NCBI RefSeq assembly: GCF_022747945.1
Contig: NZ_JALDST010000001.1
Span: forward strand, 5,766,001-5,830,000
Length of the DNA: 64,000 nucleotides
Reading direction: 5' to 3'
Source: Micromonospora sp. R77
Lineage (GTDB): Bacteria > Actinomycetota > Actinomycetes > Mycobacteriales > Micromonosporaceae
This document shows positions 29,643-39,198 of the stretch, piece by piece. The notes below the pieces were generated by a model. That model ran no database searches, was not told the DNA's origin, and was given only the letters and a program-made list of their open reading frames with translations. Numbering within the stretch: the stretch's first letter is position 1; every line of letters starts with the position of its first letter. A program made the translations under genes and the position numbers.

Positions 29643-30766
29643 GTGACGACCGACGCGCGGCTGATCGCCGAGGCCCGGGAGGGTCACGCCCGGGTGTCCC
29701 GGTGTCTCCTGGACGCCCGGAAGCTCGTCGACGAGGAGTTCGGTCGGCAGCGCCCCTGGACCGGTGCCAGCGCGGCGGTCGAGCGGGACGCCCGGGAGCG
29801 GCTGCACCGGCTCGGTTGCCTCTCGCTGGCCCTCGACGCGCTGGTGGAACGGATCGACGAGCGGGAACAGTCACCCGGCGGGCGGGCCGCCCTGGCCCGG
29901 CTGCTCGCCGAGCCCTGCATGGTCCGCTTCACCGCCGGCACCCGCGAACCGGCCCGCGACGAGGCGTTGACCGTCGCCGAGATCGTCGCGGTGGCCGGCG
30001 AGCAGGCCGACCGCGTCGGAGCACTGGTGGCCACCCAGCGGTCGGCCGTGTCGAGTGTGGCGGCGCAGCTCGCCCGGCTCCGCACCGACCTCGAGGAACT
30101 CGCCGCACCCAACGGCCCCGTCGACGTCGGCCCCGGCCGGGCCGACGGGGACCGGCCGGTGACGACGGCACGGACGACGGGCCGGCCGGTCGCCTGGCCG
30201 CCCTGCACCGGCAGGCCACGGCCGACCCGCTGGGCTGCGCCCGGCCCGGCCCGTGGCGCGACGCGGTGGCCCAGGTCGCCGACGAGGTCGCCGTGCTCCG
30301 TCGCGCTCCGGCGGCGGCGGCCGAGCAGGAGCTCACCGCCCGGGCCGAGCGGCTGCGCACGGCGGTACGGCGGTGGCGCCCTGGCGGCCGAGGCGACCCG
30401 CGAAGGGCTGGGCGACGGCGACGACCCGACCGTCGGGCTCCCCGTCGACGCGTGCTCGACCGGGCCGGCCGGGGCGGTCCGGTCGGACGGGACGCACGGA
30501 CCGCCCTCGGCGACGAGCTGGACCGGACCACCGAACGCCTCGACGCCGCCCGCCGCCGATTGCGCCGGCGCTGCCACGCCGAGCTCGGCGGCCGGCTGGA
30601 GGCGTACCGGCAGCGGGCCGCCGACGAGGGGCGGGCCGAGCACCCCGACCTGGACCGGCGCTACCGCGAGGCGCGGGACCGGCTGCGCCCCGGACGGCTT
30701 CACGGTCACCGCCGCCAGCCGGGCGGTACGTGCCTACCAGCAGGCCGTGAACGGGGGACGCGATGA
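29643..30766 (+). pseudogene. Helical protein of unknown function in pknG operon, multiply frameshifted
   Basis: The first 165 codons are clear (MTTDARLIAEAREGHARVSR, then long amphipathic helices such as DALVERIDEREQ and SAVSSVAAQLARLRTDLEEL). After that the coding pattern jumps between two frames near 30150, 30380, 30450, 30690 and 30750. Pieces such as RLAALHRQATADPLG, DELDRTTERLDAARRR and AYQQAVNGG remain recognisably coding. Repaired, it would be about 370 residues, largely coiled-coil-like, and would overlap the pknG start as ATGA. I recognise no family. GTG at 29643 follows GAGGAGGG. It may be the scaffold between membrane sensor and kinase, which is a guess from position. The breaks are all in G/C runs. 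Confidence 0.6.
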
Positions 30767-32908
30767 CCGCTGCGCACCGGACCTGCGCCGAACGCAACTG
30801 CCCCGCAGAGGTGGACCGGGACGGCTTCGCCGACTGTGGGGGCACCAGTGCGCGGGCGACGCGCCGGCCGTCGCCGTACCGGCCCGGCCGGACCCGGTGC
30901 GGCCCGGCCGGCGTCGAGGCCGTGGCTGACCCCGGCCGTCATCCCGCCGGTCGCCCCCCGCGACCCGCGGGCCGCCGTGCTGTCCGGGCCGGTCGTCGCC
31001 GAACACGCCCGGTTCTGCCCGCGGACCGGCTGCCGCAGCCCGCTGGAGAAGGTGAGCGGGTTCTGCCCGGAGTGCGGCACCCGCTACTCGTTCACTCCGC
31101 CCCTGTCCGACGGGGAGCTGCGCGCCGGCCGGTACCGGATCGTCGGCTGCCTCGGCCACGGCGGCGTGGGCTGGGTGTTCCTCGCCCGCGACGAGGCGAT
31201 GAACGGCATCTGGCGGGTCCTGAAGGGACAGCGCAACCCGGACGACCGGGAGGCCGCTGCGGCCTTCGTCGCCGAACGGGAGGCGTTGATCGCGCTCAAC
31301 CATCCCCGGATCGTCACCATCACCGACGCGCTGCGCGAGTCCGACACCGACGCCGGCTACCTGGTGATGCAGTACGTCGACGGCGGCACCCTGGAGGACG
31401 CCCGGCGCGACCTGGGCGCCGACGGCGGCCCGGCGGCCGTCGACGTCGGCCAGGCGCTGGGGTACGGGGTGCAGATCCTCGACGCCTTCGAGTACCTGCA
31501 CGACCAGGGCTGGCTCTACTGTGACCTGAAGCCCGACAACGTCATGCTGATCGCCGGGCACGGGGTGGACGGCCCGCTCAAGCTGGTCGACTTCGGGGCG
31601 GCCCGGCGGATGGACAACCGGGTCAGTCCACCATGGGGCACCGCCGGCTTCGAGGCGCCCGAGGTGCCGCCGCTCGGCCCGGCCGGTCCCAGCGTCCGCT
31701 CGGACATCTACACCGTGGGTCGTACCCTGGCCGCGCTGACCCTGGCCACCAGCTCGGCCGACCTGCGGGCGCTGCCCGCCGGGCCGGACCTGCACCGGCT
31801 CGGCCTCCCGGCCACGCACGACCCGTTCGTGCGGCTGCTGGCCCGGGCCACCGCCACCGCCCCCGAGGACCGCTTCGGCTCCGCCGCCGAGATGCGCGAA
31901 CAGGTCCGGGGCGTACGCCGGCAGGTGCGCTCCGCCGCCGACGGCGAGCCGCGACCGACCCGCTCGGGCCTGTTCAGCCCTGCCGCCTGCGCCTTCGCGC
32001 TGCACACCGACGTGGGGGACCTGGACGTGCGGGAGATCCTGCTCGGCCTGCCCATGCCGCTGGTCGACGGCGCCGACCCGGCCGCCGGCTTCCTCGCCTC
32101 CCTCGGGCCCGCCGAGCCGGACGAGCTGATCGTCCTGCTGGAGAAGGCGCCCGAGCGCACCGCCCAGGTCACCTACCGGATGGTCCGCGCCCACCTGGCG
32201 GCCGACCGGGTCGAGCCGGCGCGCGCCCTGCTCGCCGACGTCCCCGACGGGCCGGGGGACTGGTCGCTGTGGTGGCATCGGGCTCTGGTGGCGCTGGTCG
32301 GCGGCGAGACCACCGAGGCGCGGGACTGGTTCGACCGGGTGTACGGCTGGCTGCCGGGCGAGGTGTCCGCGCGCCTGGCGTACGCGGTGGCCTGCGAGCT
32401 GGACGACGACCTGGCCACCGCCGCCGCCCACTACCGGGGCGTGTGGACCGCCGACCGGGGGGTGGTGGCGGCGGCCTTCGGGCTGGCCCGCTGCCTGCTC
32501 GTCACCGCGGATCCGCGTCGCGCCGCGGACGTGCTGCTCACCATGCCGGAGTCGTCCCGGGCCACCGCGCTGGCGGTGACCTGCGCGGTCCGCATCCTGC
32601 TGGAGGCGCCGGACGACGGCCACCGGCTGGACGCCACCCTCGACGCGGCGCGGGTGGTCGAGGGACTGCCCCGGTTCGCGGAACGGGACCTGGTCGAGGC
32701 TTACCTGCTGCGGATCCTGCTGGAGTACGACCTCGCCGACCCCCGGCACGCCGGCCGGCGCCTCTTCGGCCGTCCCCTCGACGAGCGGCACGTCCGCCGC
32801 GCCTTCGAACGCCGCTGCCTGCGCCTGGCCCGCCGGACCGGCGACCGGGCGGAGCGGACCGAGCTGGTCGACCTGGCCAACACCCACCGCCCGGTGACCT
32901 GGTGGTGA
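30763..32908 (+). CDS. pknG: Serine/threonine protein kinase PknG
   Basis: This is a cytosolic PknG-type kinase, with N-terminal metal-binding region, kinase domain and TPR tail. The kinase has GHGGVGWVF (glycine loop), the lysine of WRVLKGQRN, YCDLKPDNVML, LVDFGAARR and GTAGFEAPE. It is a non-RD kinase (Cys before the catalytic Asp), as expected for PknG. Upstream, CPRTGCRSPLEKVSGFCPEC and an earlier CAERNC pair resemble the rubredoxin-type cysteines. TPR helices fill the last 300 residues. From about 30925 the frame is intact. The first 50 codons need two frame changes (near 30840 and 30910), so the N-terminus is uncertain. The ATG at 30763 overlaps the previous stop. Known PknG senses amino acid status and phosphorylates GarA/OdhI. 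Confidence 0.88.
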
Positions 32909-32937
32909 CCGCCGACCCCGAGGAGAGGAGCGCGCCG

Positions 32938-34374
32938 GTGTCCGACGGTGCCGAGCTGACCCTGACCGCGCACCACAGCGCGTACCTGCCGGCCGAGGGG
33001 GGCGTGGTGGACGTCGTCGCCTCCGTGCGGGGCGGCGCCTCCGGCGGCGCGGAGACGTCCCATGACGGGCTGGCCGAGGTGATCCTGCTCGACTGCTCCG
33101 GCTCGATGGGTGCCCCGCAGGCCAAGATGCGGGCCGCCCGGGCGGCCACCCTGGCCGCGCTCGACGCGCTGCCCGACGGGGTGGCGTTCGCCGTGGTGGA
33201 GGGGACCGACCGGGCCACCATGTGCTATCCGGCCCAGCCGGTGCTGGCGGTCGCCGGCGAGCGGACCCGCGCCGAGGCGCGGCAGGTGGTCCGTCGGCTG
33301 CAGCCACACGGCGGTACGGCCATCGGCCGGTGGCTGCTGCTCGCCCGGGACCTCCTCGCCGGCCGGCCCGACGCCATCGGGCACGTCATCCTGCTCACCG
33401 ACGGCCGTAACGAGTCGCAGCACCCCGACGAGCTGCGTGCGGCGGTGGCGGCCTGCACCGACCGGTTCACGGTGGACTGCCGGGCGGTCGGCTCGGCGGA
33501 CGGCGTGCACGACTGGGACGGCACGGAACTGCTCGGCATCGCCGAGGCGCTCGGCGGCAATCCGGTCGTACCGGTGGAGGACCTGGCCGCGCTGGCCGCC
33601 GACTTCGCGGCCGTGCTGGCCCAGGCGATGAGCCGTCGGGTGGGCGACGCCCGGCTGCGGGTCCGGACCCCGGAGATCGCCCGCATCCGGTTCGTCAAGC
33701 AGGTCTATCCGACCATCGTGGACCTGACGCCGCGCGGTGTGTCGCTGGACGCCCTCAACACCGACTTCCCGATCGGCGCGTGGAGCCCGACCGACCAGCG
33801 CGACTACCAGGTCGCCCTGGAGGTCGACGCGATGCCGGTGGGGGCGACCCGGCGGATCGGCTGGTTGAGCCTGCACACCGGGGCCGGTGCGCAGGGGGAG
33901 GAGGAGCCGCTGACCGTGGAGTTCACCGACGAGGTCGACCTGTTCAGCACCGTGCACGACACGGTCGCCCACTACACCGGCCAGCAGGACTACGCGGAGG
34001 CCTTCCGGCGTGGCCTGCGCGCGGTCGAGGCGGGGCGGCTCGACGAGGCCGAGGAGCACTTCGGCCGGGCGGTGGCGCTCGCGCACGCCGGCGGCAACGG
34101 CGACAAGCTGACGCTGCTGGCCCGGATCGTCGACGTGCTGGACGCACCCGCCGGGCGGGTCCGGCTCAAGCGGGGCGCCGACCCGCGCAAGCGCCAACCG
34201 TCCGTGGTGCACGCCCTGCAGACGTCCCGCTGGCGCGCGGCCGAGCCGGCCGACCCGGCACCGGCCGTGGCAAGCCGCGCCGTGGCGGCACTGCGGCCAG
34301 GAACGCACCAGCGCGTTCTGCGGGGACCGGCGCCGGGCGGGACGCCGCCGGCGTCGACGCCTGAGCGCGGATGA
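32938..34374 (+). CDS. VWA domain protein of the pknG operon
   Basis: This cytosolic protein of 478 residues has a von Willebrand A domain holding a complete MIDAS: DCSGSMG (DxSxS) near residue 52, the threonine of GGTAIG and the aspartate of LLTDGRNES. A beta-sandwich region follows (VGDARLRVRTPEIARIRF to WLSLHTG), then a helical, TPR-like stretch (AEAFRRGLRAVEAGRLDEAEEHFGRAV). Such proteins bridge partners in a Mg-dependent way, often with ATPases. The GTG at 32938 follows GAGGAGAGG, 29 bp after pknG. Its stop overlaps the next ATG (ATGA). In the last 30 codons another frame reads HCGQE and AFCGD, a possible zinc-ribbon end, so the extreme C-terminus may be misread. Confidence 0.85.
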   Translation: MSDGAELTLTAHHSAYLPAEGGVVDVVASVRGGASGGAETSHDGLAEVILLDCSGSMGAPQAKMRAARAATLAALDALPDGVAFAVVEGTDRATMCYPAQPVLAVAGERTRAEARQVVRRLQPHGGTAIGRWLLLARDLLAGRPDAIGHVILLTDGRNESQHPDELRAAVAACTDRFTVDCRAVGSADGVHDWDGTELLGIAEALGGNPVVPVEDLAALAADFAAVLAQAMSRRVGDARLRVRTPEIARIRFVKQVYPTIVDLTPRGVSLDALNTDFPIGAWSPTDQRDYQVALEVDAMPVGATRRIGWLSLHTGAGAQGEEEPLTVEFTDEVDLFSTVHDTVAHYTGQQDYAEAFRRGLRAVEAGRLDEAEEHFGRAVALAHAGGNGDKLTLLARIVDVLDAPAGRVRLKRGADPRKRQPSVVHALQTSRWRAAEPADPAPAVASRAVAALRPGTHQRVLRGPAPGGTPPASTPERG

Positions 34375-36159
34375 ACCTCGACTCCTGGAACCAGGTGGCC
34401 GGCGTGGTCAGCGGTGTGCTGGCGCTGGCCGGTGGGGTCGCGCCGTCCGCCGCCACCAGCGCGGCCGCGCCGAGCGCGGCTGGTGGTCCGCGCTGCGTCC
34501 GCTGTGGCAGCACCAGCACGCCGAGCGGATGCTGCACCCGCACCGTTTCGGCCGCGGCCCCGTCCGGCCGCTGGCGCAGGTGTACGTCCCGCGCCGGGCG
34601 GTGCCCCGGCTGGACCCGGCCGGCGGCGAGGTCGACGTCGCGCGACTGCTCACCGGCACCGGGCACGTGCTGCTCCTCGGCGAGCCGGGCAGCGGCAAGT
34701 CGGCGCTCGTCCGGCAGGCGTGCACCGACTCGGCGGCGCGGTGGCTGGCCGGGCGGGGGCGGCTGCGGCGTACCGGTGCGGGACCGGTGGTGCTGAGCCT
34801 GCCGGCGGGTGCCCTGGTCGACCAGGGTTGCCGGCCGCGCTGCGGGCGGCGTACCGGGAGGTCTGCCCGGGGGTGGACTTCACCCGGCCGCCGGCGCGCG
34901 GTCGCGGCTGGCTGGTCTGCGTGGACGGGGTCGACGCGGTGACCGACCCGGACGACCGGGGTCGGGTGCTCAACCGGCTCGCCGACGCGGCCCGCAGCGG
35001 CGGGGCGGAGACCACCGGGCCCGGGCCGTGGCGGGTGCTGGTGACCACCCGGCAGCTCGCCGGGTCGGAGCTGGCCGTGCTGCGGGACTACCAGGCGCAC
35101 CACCTGGTGCCCTTCACCGACGCGGACGTGCAGCTGCTCGCGTCGCGCTGGTTCCCGACCGCCGCCACCGCTGCGGCGTTCCTGCGCTGGCTCCGCGACC
35201 AGCGGATCGGCGAGCCGGTACGCAACCCGCTGACCGCCACCATCGCCGCGTTGGTCTGGGACAACGAGTGGGCCGGAGCGATCCCGGGCACCGGCCCCGC
35301 CGCCCTGCTCGAGGGGTTCGTGGCGGCGCTGCTGGCCGGCGGCCGGGCCACCCTTGAGGCGGTGGCCGGGCAGCTGCGTGCGCGCGCCCGGCGGGGAACC
35401 CCTGGCCGCCTGGTTGACCACCCACCAGCCCGAGCTGGTCGAGGTCGCCGCGATCGCCGCCCGCGACGGCGGCGACCCGGTCGACGCCGCCGTGGCCTGG
35501 TCGGCCCGCACGCGCCCGGCCCGCCCGCGGCGGTCGCGGCGGACTGCCGGGCAGGTCCGCGCCGTGCTGCTCGCCACCGGCCTGTTCCGCGAGCCGCGGG
35601 CGGACGAGCGGACCGGCCCGGCGACCTTGTGGCGCCGGCCGCGCTGCTGCCCGCCGGCGCGGGACTGCTGGACTACGTGGCGGCCGGGCCGCTCGCCGAC
35701 GACTGGCGGGAGGACCGCTGGATCGCGGCGATGACCACCACCGGTGACCGTGGCCTCGGCCTGTACGCGCTGACCCGGGTCGCCACCGCACCGGACTTCC
35801 TCCAGCGGATGGCGGCGCAGGGCCCGGCCGGTGCCGTCTCCGCCGGGTACGCCCTCGCCGCCGGTCAGCCGGTCGCCGACGCCGTCCGCGCGGAGGTGCT
35901 GGCGGCCCTGCTCACCCACTGGTCCGCCCACCCGGGGACGGCCGACCCGGACGCGGACGCGGATCCGGCCCGGGAGTGCCTGTCGGTGCTCACCACCCTC
36001 GCGGCCGTCCGGTCCACCCGGGAGCTGCTGCGCCGGATCGGCACGGATCCGCAGCGCCCGACCGTGGTCCGCGAGGCCGCCGCGCTCTTCTTCGCCGTAC
36101 GCCAGCAGACCGCCGGCCCCCGAACCGGTGCGGACGTCGCCGGGGCCGCCGCCGGCTGA
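34371..36159 (+). pseudogene. NACHT/STAND-like NTPase of the pknG operon, multiply frameshifted
   Basis: Repaired, this is a protein of about 590 residues. A short hydrophobic N-terminal helix (WNQVAGVVSGVLALAGGV) is followed by GWWSALRPLWQHQHAERM. The NTPase carries Walker A GEPGSGKSALV, Walker B GWLVCVDGVDAV and an LVTTRQL strand (sensor), which is the NACHT/STAND pattern. The C-terminal 400 residues are helical repeats of uncertain type. Coding jumps frame near 34450, 34830, 35390 and 35630, each in a G/C run. No effector domain (TIR, nuclease, protease) is recognised, so the membrane helix may be the output. The ATG at 34371 overlaps the VWA gene stop. It is co-transcribed with a kinase and a VWA protein, which is the reason for interest. 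Confidence 0.65.
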
Positions 36160-36181
36160 CGCGCACCCGAGCCCGGAGCGT

Positions 36182-37063
36182 CTACGGGTCGCCCCGGTGT
36201 CCGTCGCGGACCACCGCCAACCCGCCGACCCGGGTCGTGATGCCCGCCGGCCCGCGTCGGGCCGAAGCGAGCACGCTGGCCGGTCGACCGAGGGTGTCGC
36301 CCTGCTCCACCTCGATCGTGACCGTCTGTGCGCCTGTCGTGTCGAGCAGGTGGGCGGCCAGGCAGCCGGTGCTGTTGGCGTTGGCGACGTCCTCGTCGAC
36401 ACCGATCGCCGGCGCGAACATCCGTGCCGCACCCGGTCGGTCGCCCACCGGCGGTACGTACACGAAACAGCCGAGGAGCCCGTACCGCCGGCACGCCGCT
36501 GTCAGCCTGCCGAGGTGTGGGCGGACCCGGCGCAGCGCCGACCGGTCGTGGACCGGTACCAGCATGCGTGGTGCGCCGGGCGCGGCAATGCGGGGCGCGT
36601 CGGCCGGGTGCGGGTCGTCGGCGGTGAGCCCGAGCGCGGCGACGATCGCGGCGCGTTCCTCCGGTGCCGGGTGACGCAGCGCGACGAGGCCCTGGTCGAA
36701 CCAGACCTCGATGCCGGCGGGGCGGCGGATCGCGACGGTGTCGAACGTGCGCCCGCCGGTGTGTTGGCGGTCGTTCAGCTCGCCCAGCGCGGTGCGGGTC
36801 AACCGGACGGCCTGCGCGGCGACGGTGCCGTGGCCGCAGCCGGACAGTTCGGCGGTGGCGGTGAAGAAGCGGACCGGCCAGCCACCGTCCGGCGTCCGTC
36901 CCGGGCCGAGGAACGCCGCGTGCGAGGTGCCGGCCGCAGCAGCGACCGCACGCCGGTCCGCGTCCGTCGCCGCCGGGTCGTCGTCGGTGACGGCCGTCGG
37001 GCTGCCGCCCCGGCCGTCGCGCCGCACGCACGCGTCGACCACCGTGACCTCCGGCCAGGACAT
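36182..37063 (-). CDS. PhzF family isomerase-like protein
   Basis: This 293-residue protein has the duplicated diaminopimelate-epimerase fold of the PhzF family. The N-terminal VTVVDACVRRDGRGGSPTAV matches the family start. FTATAELSGCGHGT carries the conserved glutamate (general acid/base) and the GCGHGT phosphate-binding loop. A second half follows with MFAPAIGVDEDVANANSTGCLAAHL. Family members isomerise small carboxylated substrates; the one in phenazine synthesis is only one case, and no other phenazine genes are here. It starts 11 bp after the DUF1330 gene on the same strand, so the two are probably co-transcribed. The substrate is unknown. Confidence 0.85.
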   Translation of the reverse strand: MSWPEVTVVDACVRRDGRGGSPTAVTDDDPAATDADRRAVAAAAGTSHAAFLGPGRTPDGGWPVRFFTATAELSGCGHGTVAAQAVRLTRTALGELNDRQHTGGRTFDTVAIRRPAGIEVWFDQGLVALRHPAPEERAAIVAALGLTADDPHPADAPRIAAPGAPRMLVPVHDRSALRRVRPHLGRLTAACRRYGLLGCFVYVPPVGDRPGAARMFAPAIGVDEDVANANSTGCLAAHLLDTTGAQTVTIEVEQGDTLGRPASVLASARRGPAGITTRVGGLAVVRDGHRGDP

Positions 37064-37074
37064 GGTCCCGCCGG

Positions 37075-37368
37075 TCAGTCGATGCCTTCGATGATGCGGA
37101 AGTCGCGCTCGAGGCCGTCGGGGAGGGCCGCCAGCGCCTTCTGGTACGCCTCGCTCTCGTATGCCGCGACGGCCTCTTCGAAGCTGTCGAACTCGACCAG
37201 GACGACGCGTTGCGTGATCCCGGCTTCGTGGGCGACGACTCGACCGCCACGGGACAGGGTGCGTCCGCCCCCGGCCTGGACAGCCGGACGGGCCAGCTCG
37301 CCGTAGGCAGTCAGCATCTCCGGGTCGGAGATGGCGGGGTAGACACTGACCCAGTAGCCCTTGGCCAT
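37075..37368 (-). CDS. DUF1330 domain protein
   Basis: This small cytosolic protein of 97 residues has a ferredoxin-like dimeric alpha-beta barrel fold (DUF1330). It begins GYWVSVYPAISDPEMLTAYGELARPAV, followed by GGRTLSRGG, VLVEFDSFEEAVAAYESEAYQKA and the C-terminal FRIIEGID strand. No enzymatic activity is established for the family. The ATG at 37368 has AGGAGG seven bases upstream, decisive for the start. It precedes the PhzF-like gene by 11 bp. Confidence 0.88.
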   Translation of the reverse strand: MAKGYWVSVYPAISDPEMLTAYGELARPAVQAGGGRTLSRGGRVVAHEAGITQRVVLVEFDSFEEAVAAYESEAYQKALAALPDGLERDFRIIEGID

Positions 37369-37480
37369 GGAAACCTCCTGTGTTCGGCCGGACACGTCCG
37401 GCGGCGAATGGACGATCAGATCGATTGATCCCGGCGACGGATCACCGGGCACGTGCGAGCGCGCGTGAGGAGACACCGCC

Positions 37481-38446
37481 TCATCCGAACCTCGCCGGGT
37501 GTCCACCATCCGCCGGTGTCGTCGGCGTCAACAGCAGACTGAGGTCGAAGGCCGGTGCGCTGTGGGTGATGGTGCCGACGGATATCGCGTCCACTCCGGT
37601 TTCCGCGACGGCCCGCACCGTGTCCAGCGTGATGGATCCGGACGCCTCCAGTCGGGGCCCTTCCGGCCCGCGCAACGCCACGACGTACCGGATGTCCTCG
37701 ATGGACATGTTGTCCAGCATGATCCACTCGACTCCCGCGTGGAGCGCCTCGATGGCCTGGGCTGTCGACTCGACCTCCACCTCGACCGCGATGCCCCGCG
37801 TGTTGCACGCGTGCACGGCCGCGATCGCGGCAGCCACGCCGCCCGCCGCCGCGATGTGGTTCTCCTTGAGCAGAACCATCGCCGCGAGGTCGAGCCGATG
37901 GTTGCTCACTCCGCCGGCGGCGACCGCGGCCTTGTCGAGCGCTCGAAGCCCGGGCGCTGTCTTGCGGGTGTCCAGGATCCGTGCCGGAAGCCCGGTCACC
38001 GCGTCCGCGAAGGCCGCGGCGGTGGTCGCGATGCCGGACATCCGTTGCAGGAAGTTCAGAGCCGTCCGCTCGCCGGTGATGATCTCCCGTGCGGGTCCGG
38101 TCAGCGTGAGCAGGTCCTGTCCGGTGTGGACGCGGTCGCCGTCCCGAACGTGCTCGGTGACGACGACGTCGCTGCCGAGTTGTCGGTACACCTCGGCTGG
38201 GATCGCCGTGCCGGCGATCACGCCGTCCTGGCGGGCGACGACGCGCGCGAGGGCGCGGGTGCCGTCCGGCACCGACCAGCGAGTGGTGATGTCGTCCTCG
38301 GCGCGGTCTTCGGCCAGGGCACGGCGCACGGCGTCCGCCATGGCGTCGACGGCGACCACCGTCCGGCGCAGGGCGGCGGTGTAGGAGATGCCCTCAGCCG
38401 CGGCCAGGGCGCGAGCCTCGGTCTTGCGCTGCTTGTCACTGGTCAT
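37481..38446 (-). CDS. nadC: Nicotinate-nucleotide (quinolinate) pyrophosphorylase NadC
   Basis: NadC converts quinolinate and PRPP to nicotinate mononucleotide in NAD synthesis. The core (from about residue 30) has LAEDRAEDDITT, TGERTALNFLQRMSGIATT, ARILDTRKTAPGLRALDKAAV and GGVSNHRLDLAAMVLLKENHI. The barrel strand VEVEVES and GSITLDTVRAVAETGVDAISVGTIT bind phosphate. The catalytic lysine and substrate arginines are present. It has an extra 26-residue N-terminal segment (KQRKTEARALAAAEGISYTAALRR) of a kind seen as a stand-alone motif in other actinobacterial proteins. The ATG at 38446 encodes this extension. No nadA or nadB is adjacent, so it may be a second or salvage copy. Confidence 0.92.
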   Translation of the reverse strand: MTSDKQRKTEARALAAAEGISYTAALRRTVVAVDAMADAVRRALAEDRAEDDITTRWSVPDGTRALARVVARQDGVIAGTAIPAEVYRQLGSDVVVTEHVRDGDRVHTGQDLLTLTGPAREIITGERTALNFLQRMSGIATTAAAFADAVTGLPARILDTRKTAPGLRALDKAAVAAGGVSNHRLDLAAMVLLKENHIAAAGGVAAAIAAVHACNTRGIAVEVEVESTAQAIEALHAGVEWIMLDNMSIEDIRYVVALRGPEGPRLEASGSITLDTVRAVAETGVDAISVGTITHSAPAFDLSLLLTPTTPADGGHPARFG

Positions 38447-38728
38447 GGCGGAGTCCGATCGGGCGAAGGTCCCACGCCCCTGCGCCACAGGCTCAACGTC
38501 CACAGCGGTAGGAGCAGCACGCGAGTCGTGGACCCTTGTCCTCATCGCCACCGGCGGCGTGGACGCCGTGCGGCTCGGAGTCGGGCGGGCGTGGCCGCCG
38601 AGGACCACAGCCTACATCGCGCGCCACGCGCCTCGGCCGGGTCGCGTCCCGGGCGATTCCGGTCGGCCTCCCGCATCGGGTGCGGCGTTCGGGACAGGAG
38701 ATGCATAAAGGGTTCATATAAACACTGT

Positions 38729-38741
38729 ATGCTTCAAGCAT
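38729..38741. promoter_or_regulatory. Palindromic operator overlapping the marR start codon
   Basis: ATGCTTCAAGCAT (6-bp arms, 1-bp centre) ends inside the MarR start codon, in an unusually AT-rich stretch (ATAAAGGGTTCATATAAAC). TATAAA at 38717-38722 is a plausible -10 element. A MarR dimer bound here would block its own operon. No ribosome site precedes the ATG, so the message may be leaderless. Confidence 0.6.
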
Positions 38742-39198
38742 GAGCCGTCAAGACGCCTCCCGTGGCGCTTCCACCGCGATCGGGTCGGCCCTCTACGGGC
38801 TGGCCACCAGGGCTGTCAGACGCCTCCCGCGCGATATGAGCATCACGTCCGCCGCCACCCTGGCCACCCTGCACAGGTCCGGCCCGCGACGGATCACCGA
38901 TCTGGCCGTGACCGAGGGGGTCACCCAGCCCGCGATGACCGTCCTGGTCCGGGTGTTGGAGGAGTCCGGACTGGTCGAGAGGAGGGGCGACGCGTCCGAC
39001 AAGCGGGTCACCCTGGTGTGTCTGACCGAGGCCGGCGCGTCGTACGTCCGGACCCGGCGCCAGGCGGGCGTCGACGCGTTCGCGCGGCTGATCGACGAAC
39101 TCACCGACGACGAGGTCGAGGCCCTGGTGGCGGCGCTACCGGCGTTGGCGCACCTGGCAGAGATCGAGAGCCAGGACCGAGAAGGACCGAAGCGGTGA
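38740..39198 (+). CDS. MarR family transcriptional regulator
   Basis: This 152-residue winged-helix repressor has a dimerization helix at the N-terminus and the recognition region RITDLAVTEGVTQPAMTVLVRVLEESGLVERR. The wing follows (GDASDKRVTLVCLTEAG), then the C-terminal helices. It is the first gene of a two-gene operon: its stop overlaps the exporter start (GTGA). This is the classic arrangement of a ligand-responsive regulator with the pump it controls. The ATG at 38740 lies within a palindrome likely to be its own operator. Confidence 0.93.
   Translation: MSRQDASRGASTAIGSALYGLATRAVRRLPRDMSITSAATLATLHRSGPRRITDLAVTEGVTQPAMTVLVRVLEESGLVERRGDASDKRVTLVCLTEAGASYVRTRRQAGVDAFARLIDELTDDEVEALVAALPALAHLAEIESQDREGPKR

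Noticed and set aside
36182..37063. Phenazine biosynthesis locus suggested by the PhzF-like protein
   Set aside because: No other phz genes are present. PhzF-like proteins are widespread in primary metabolism.
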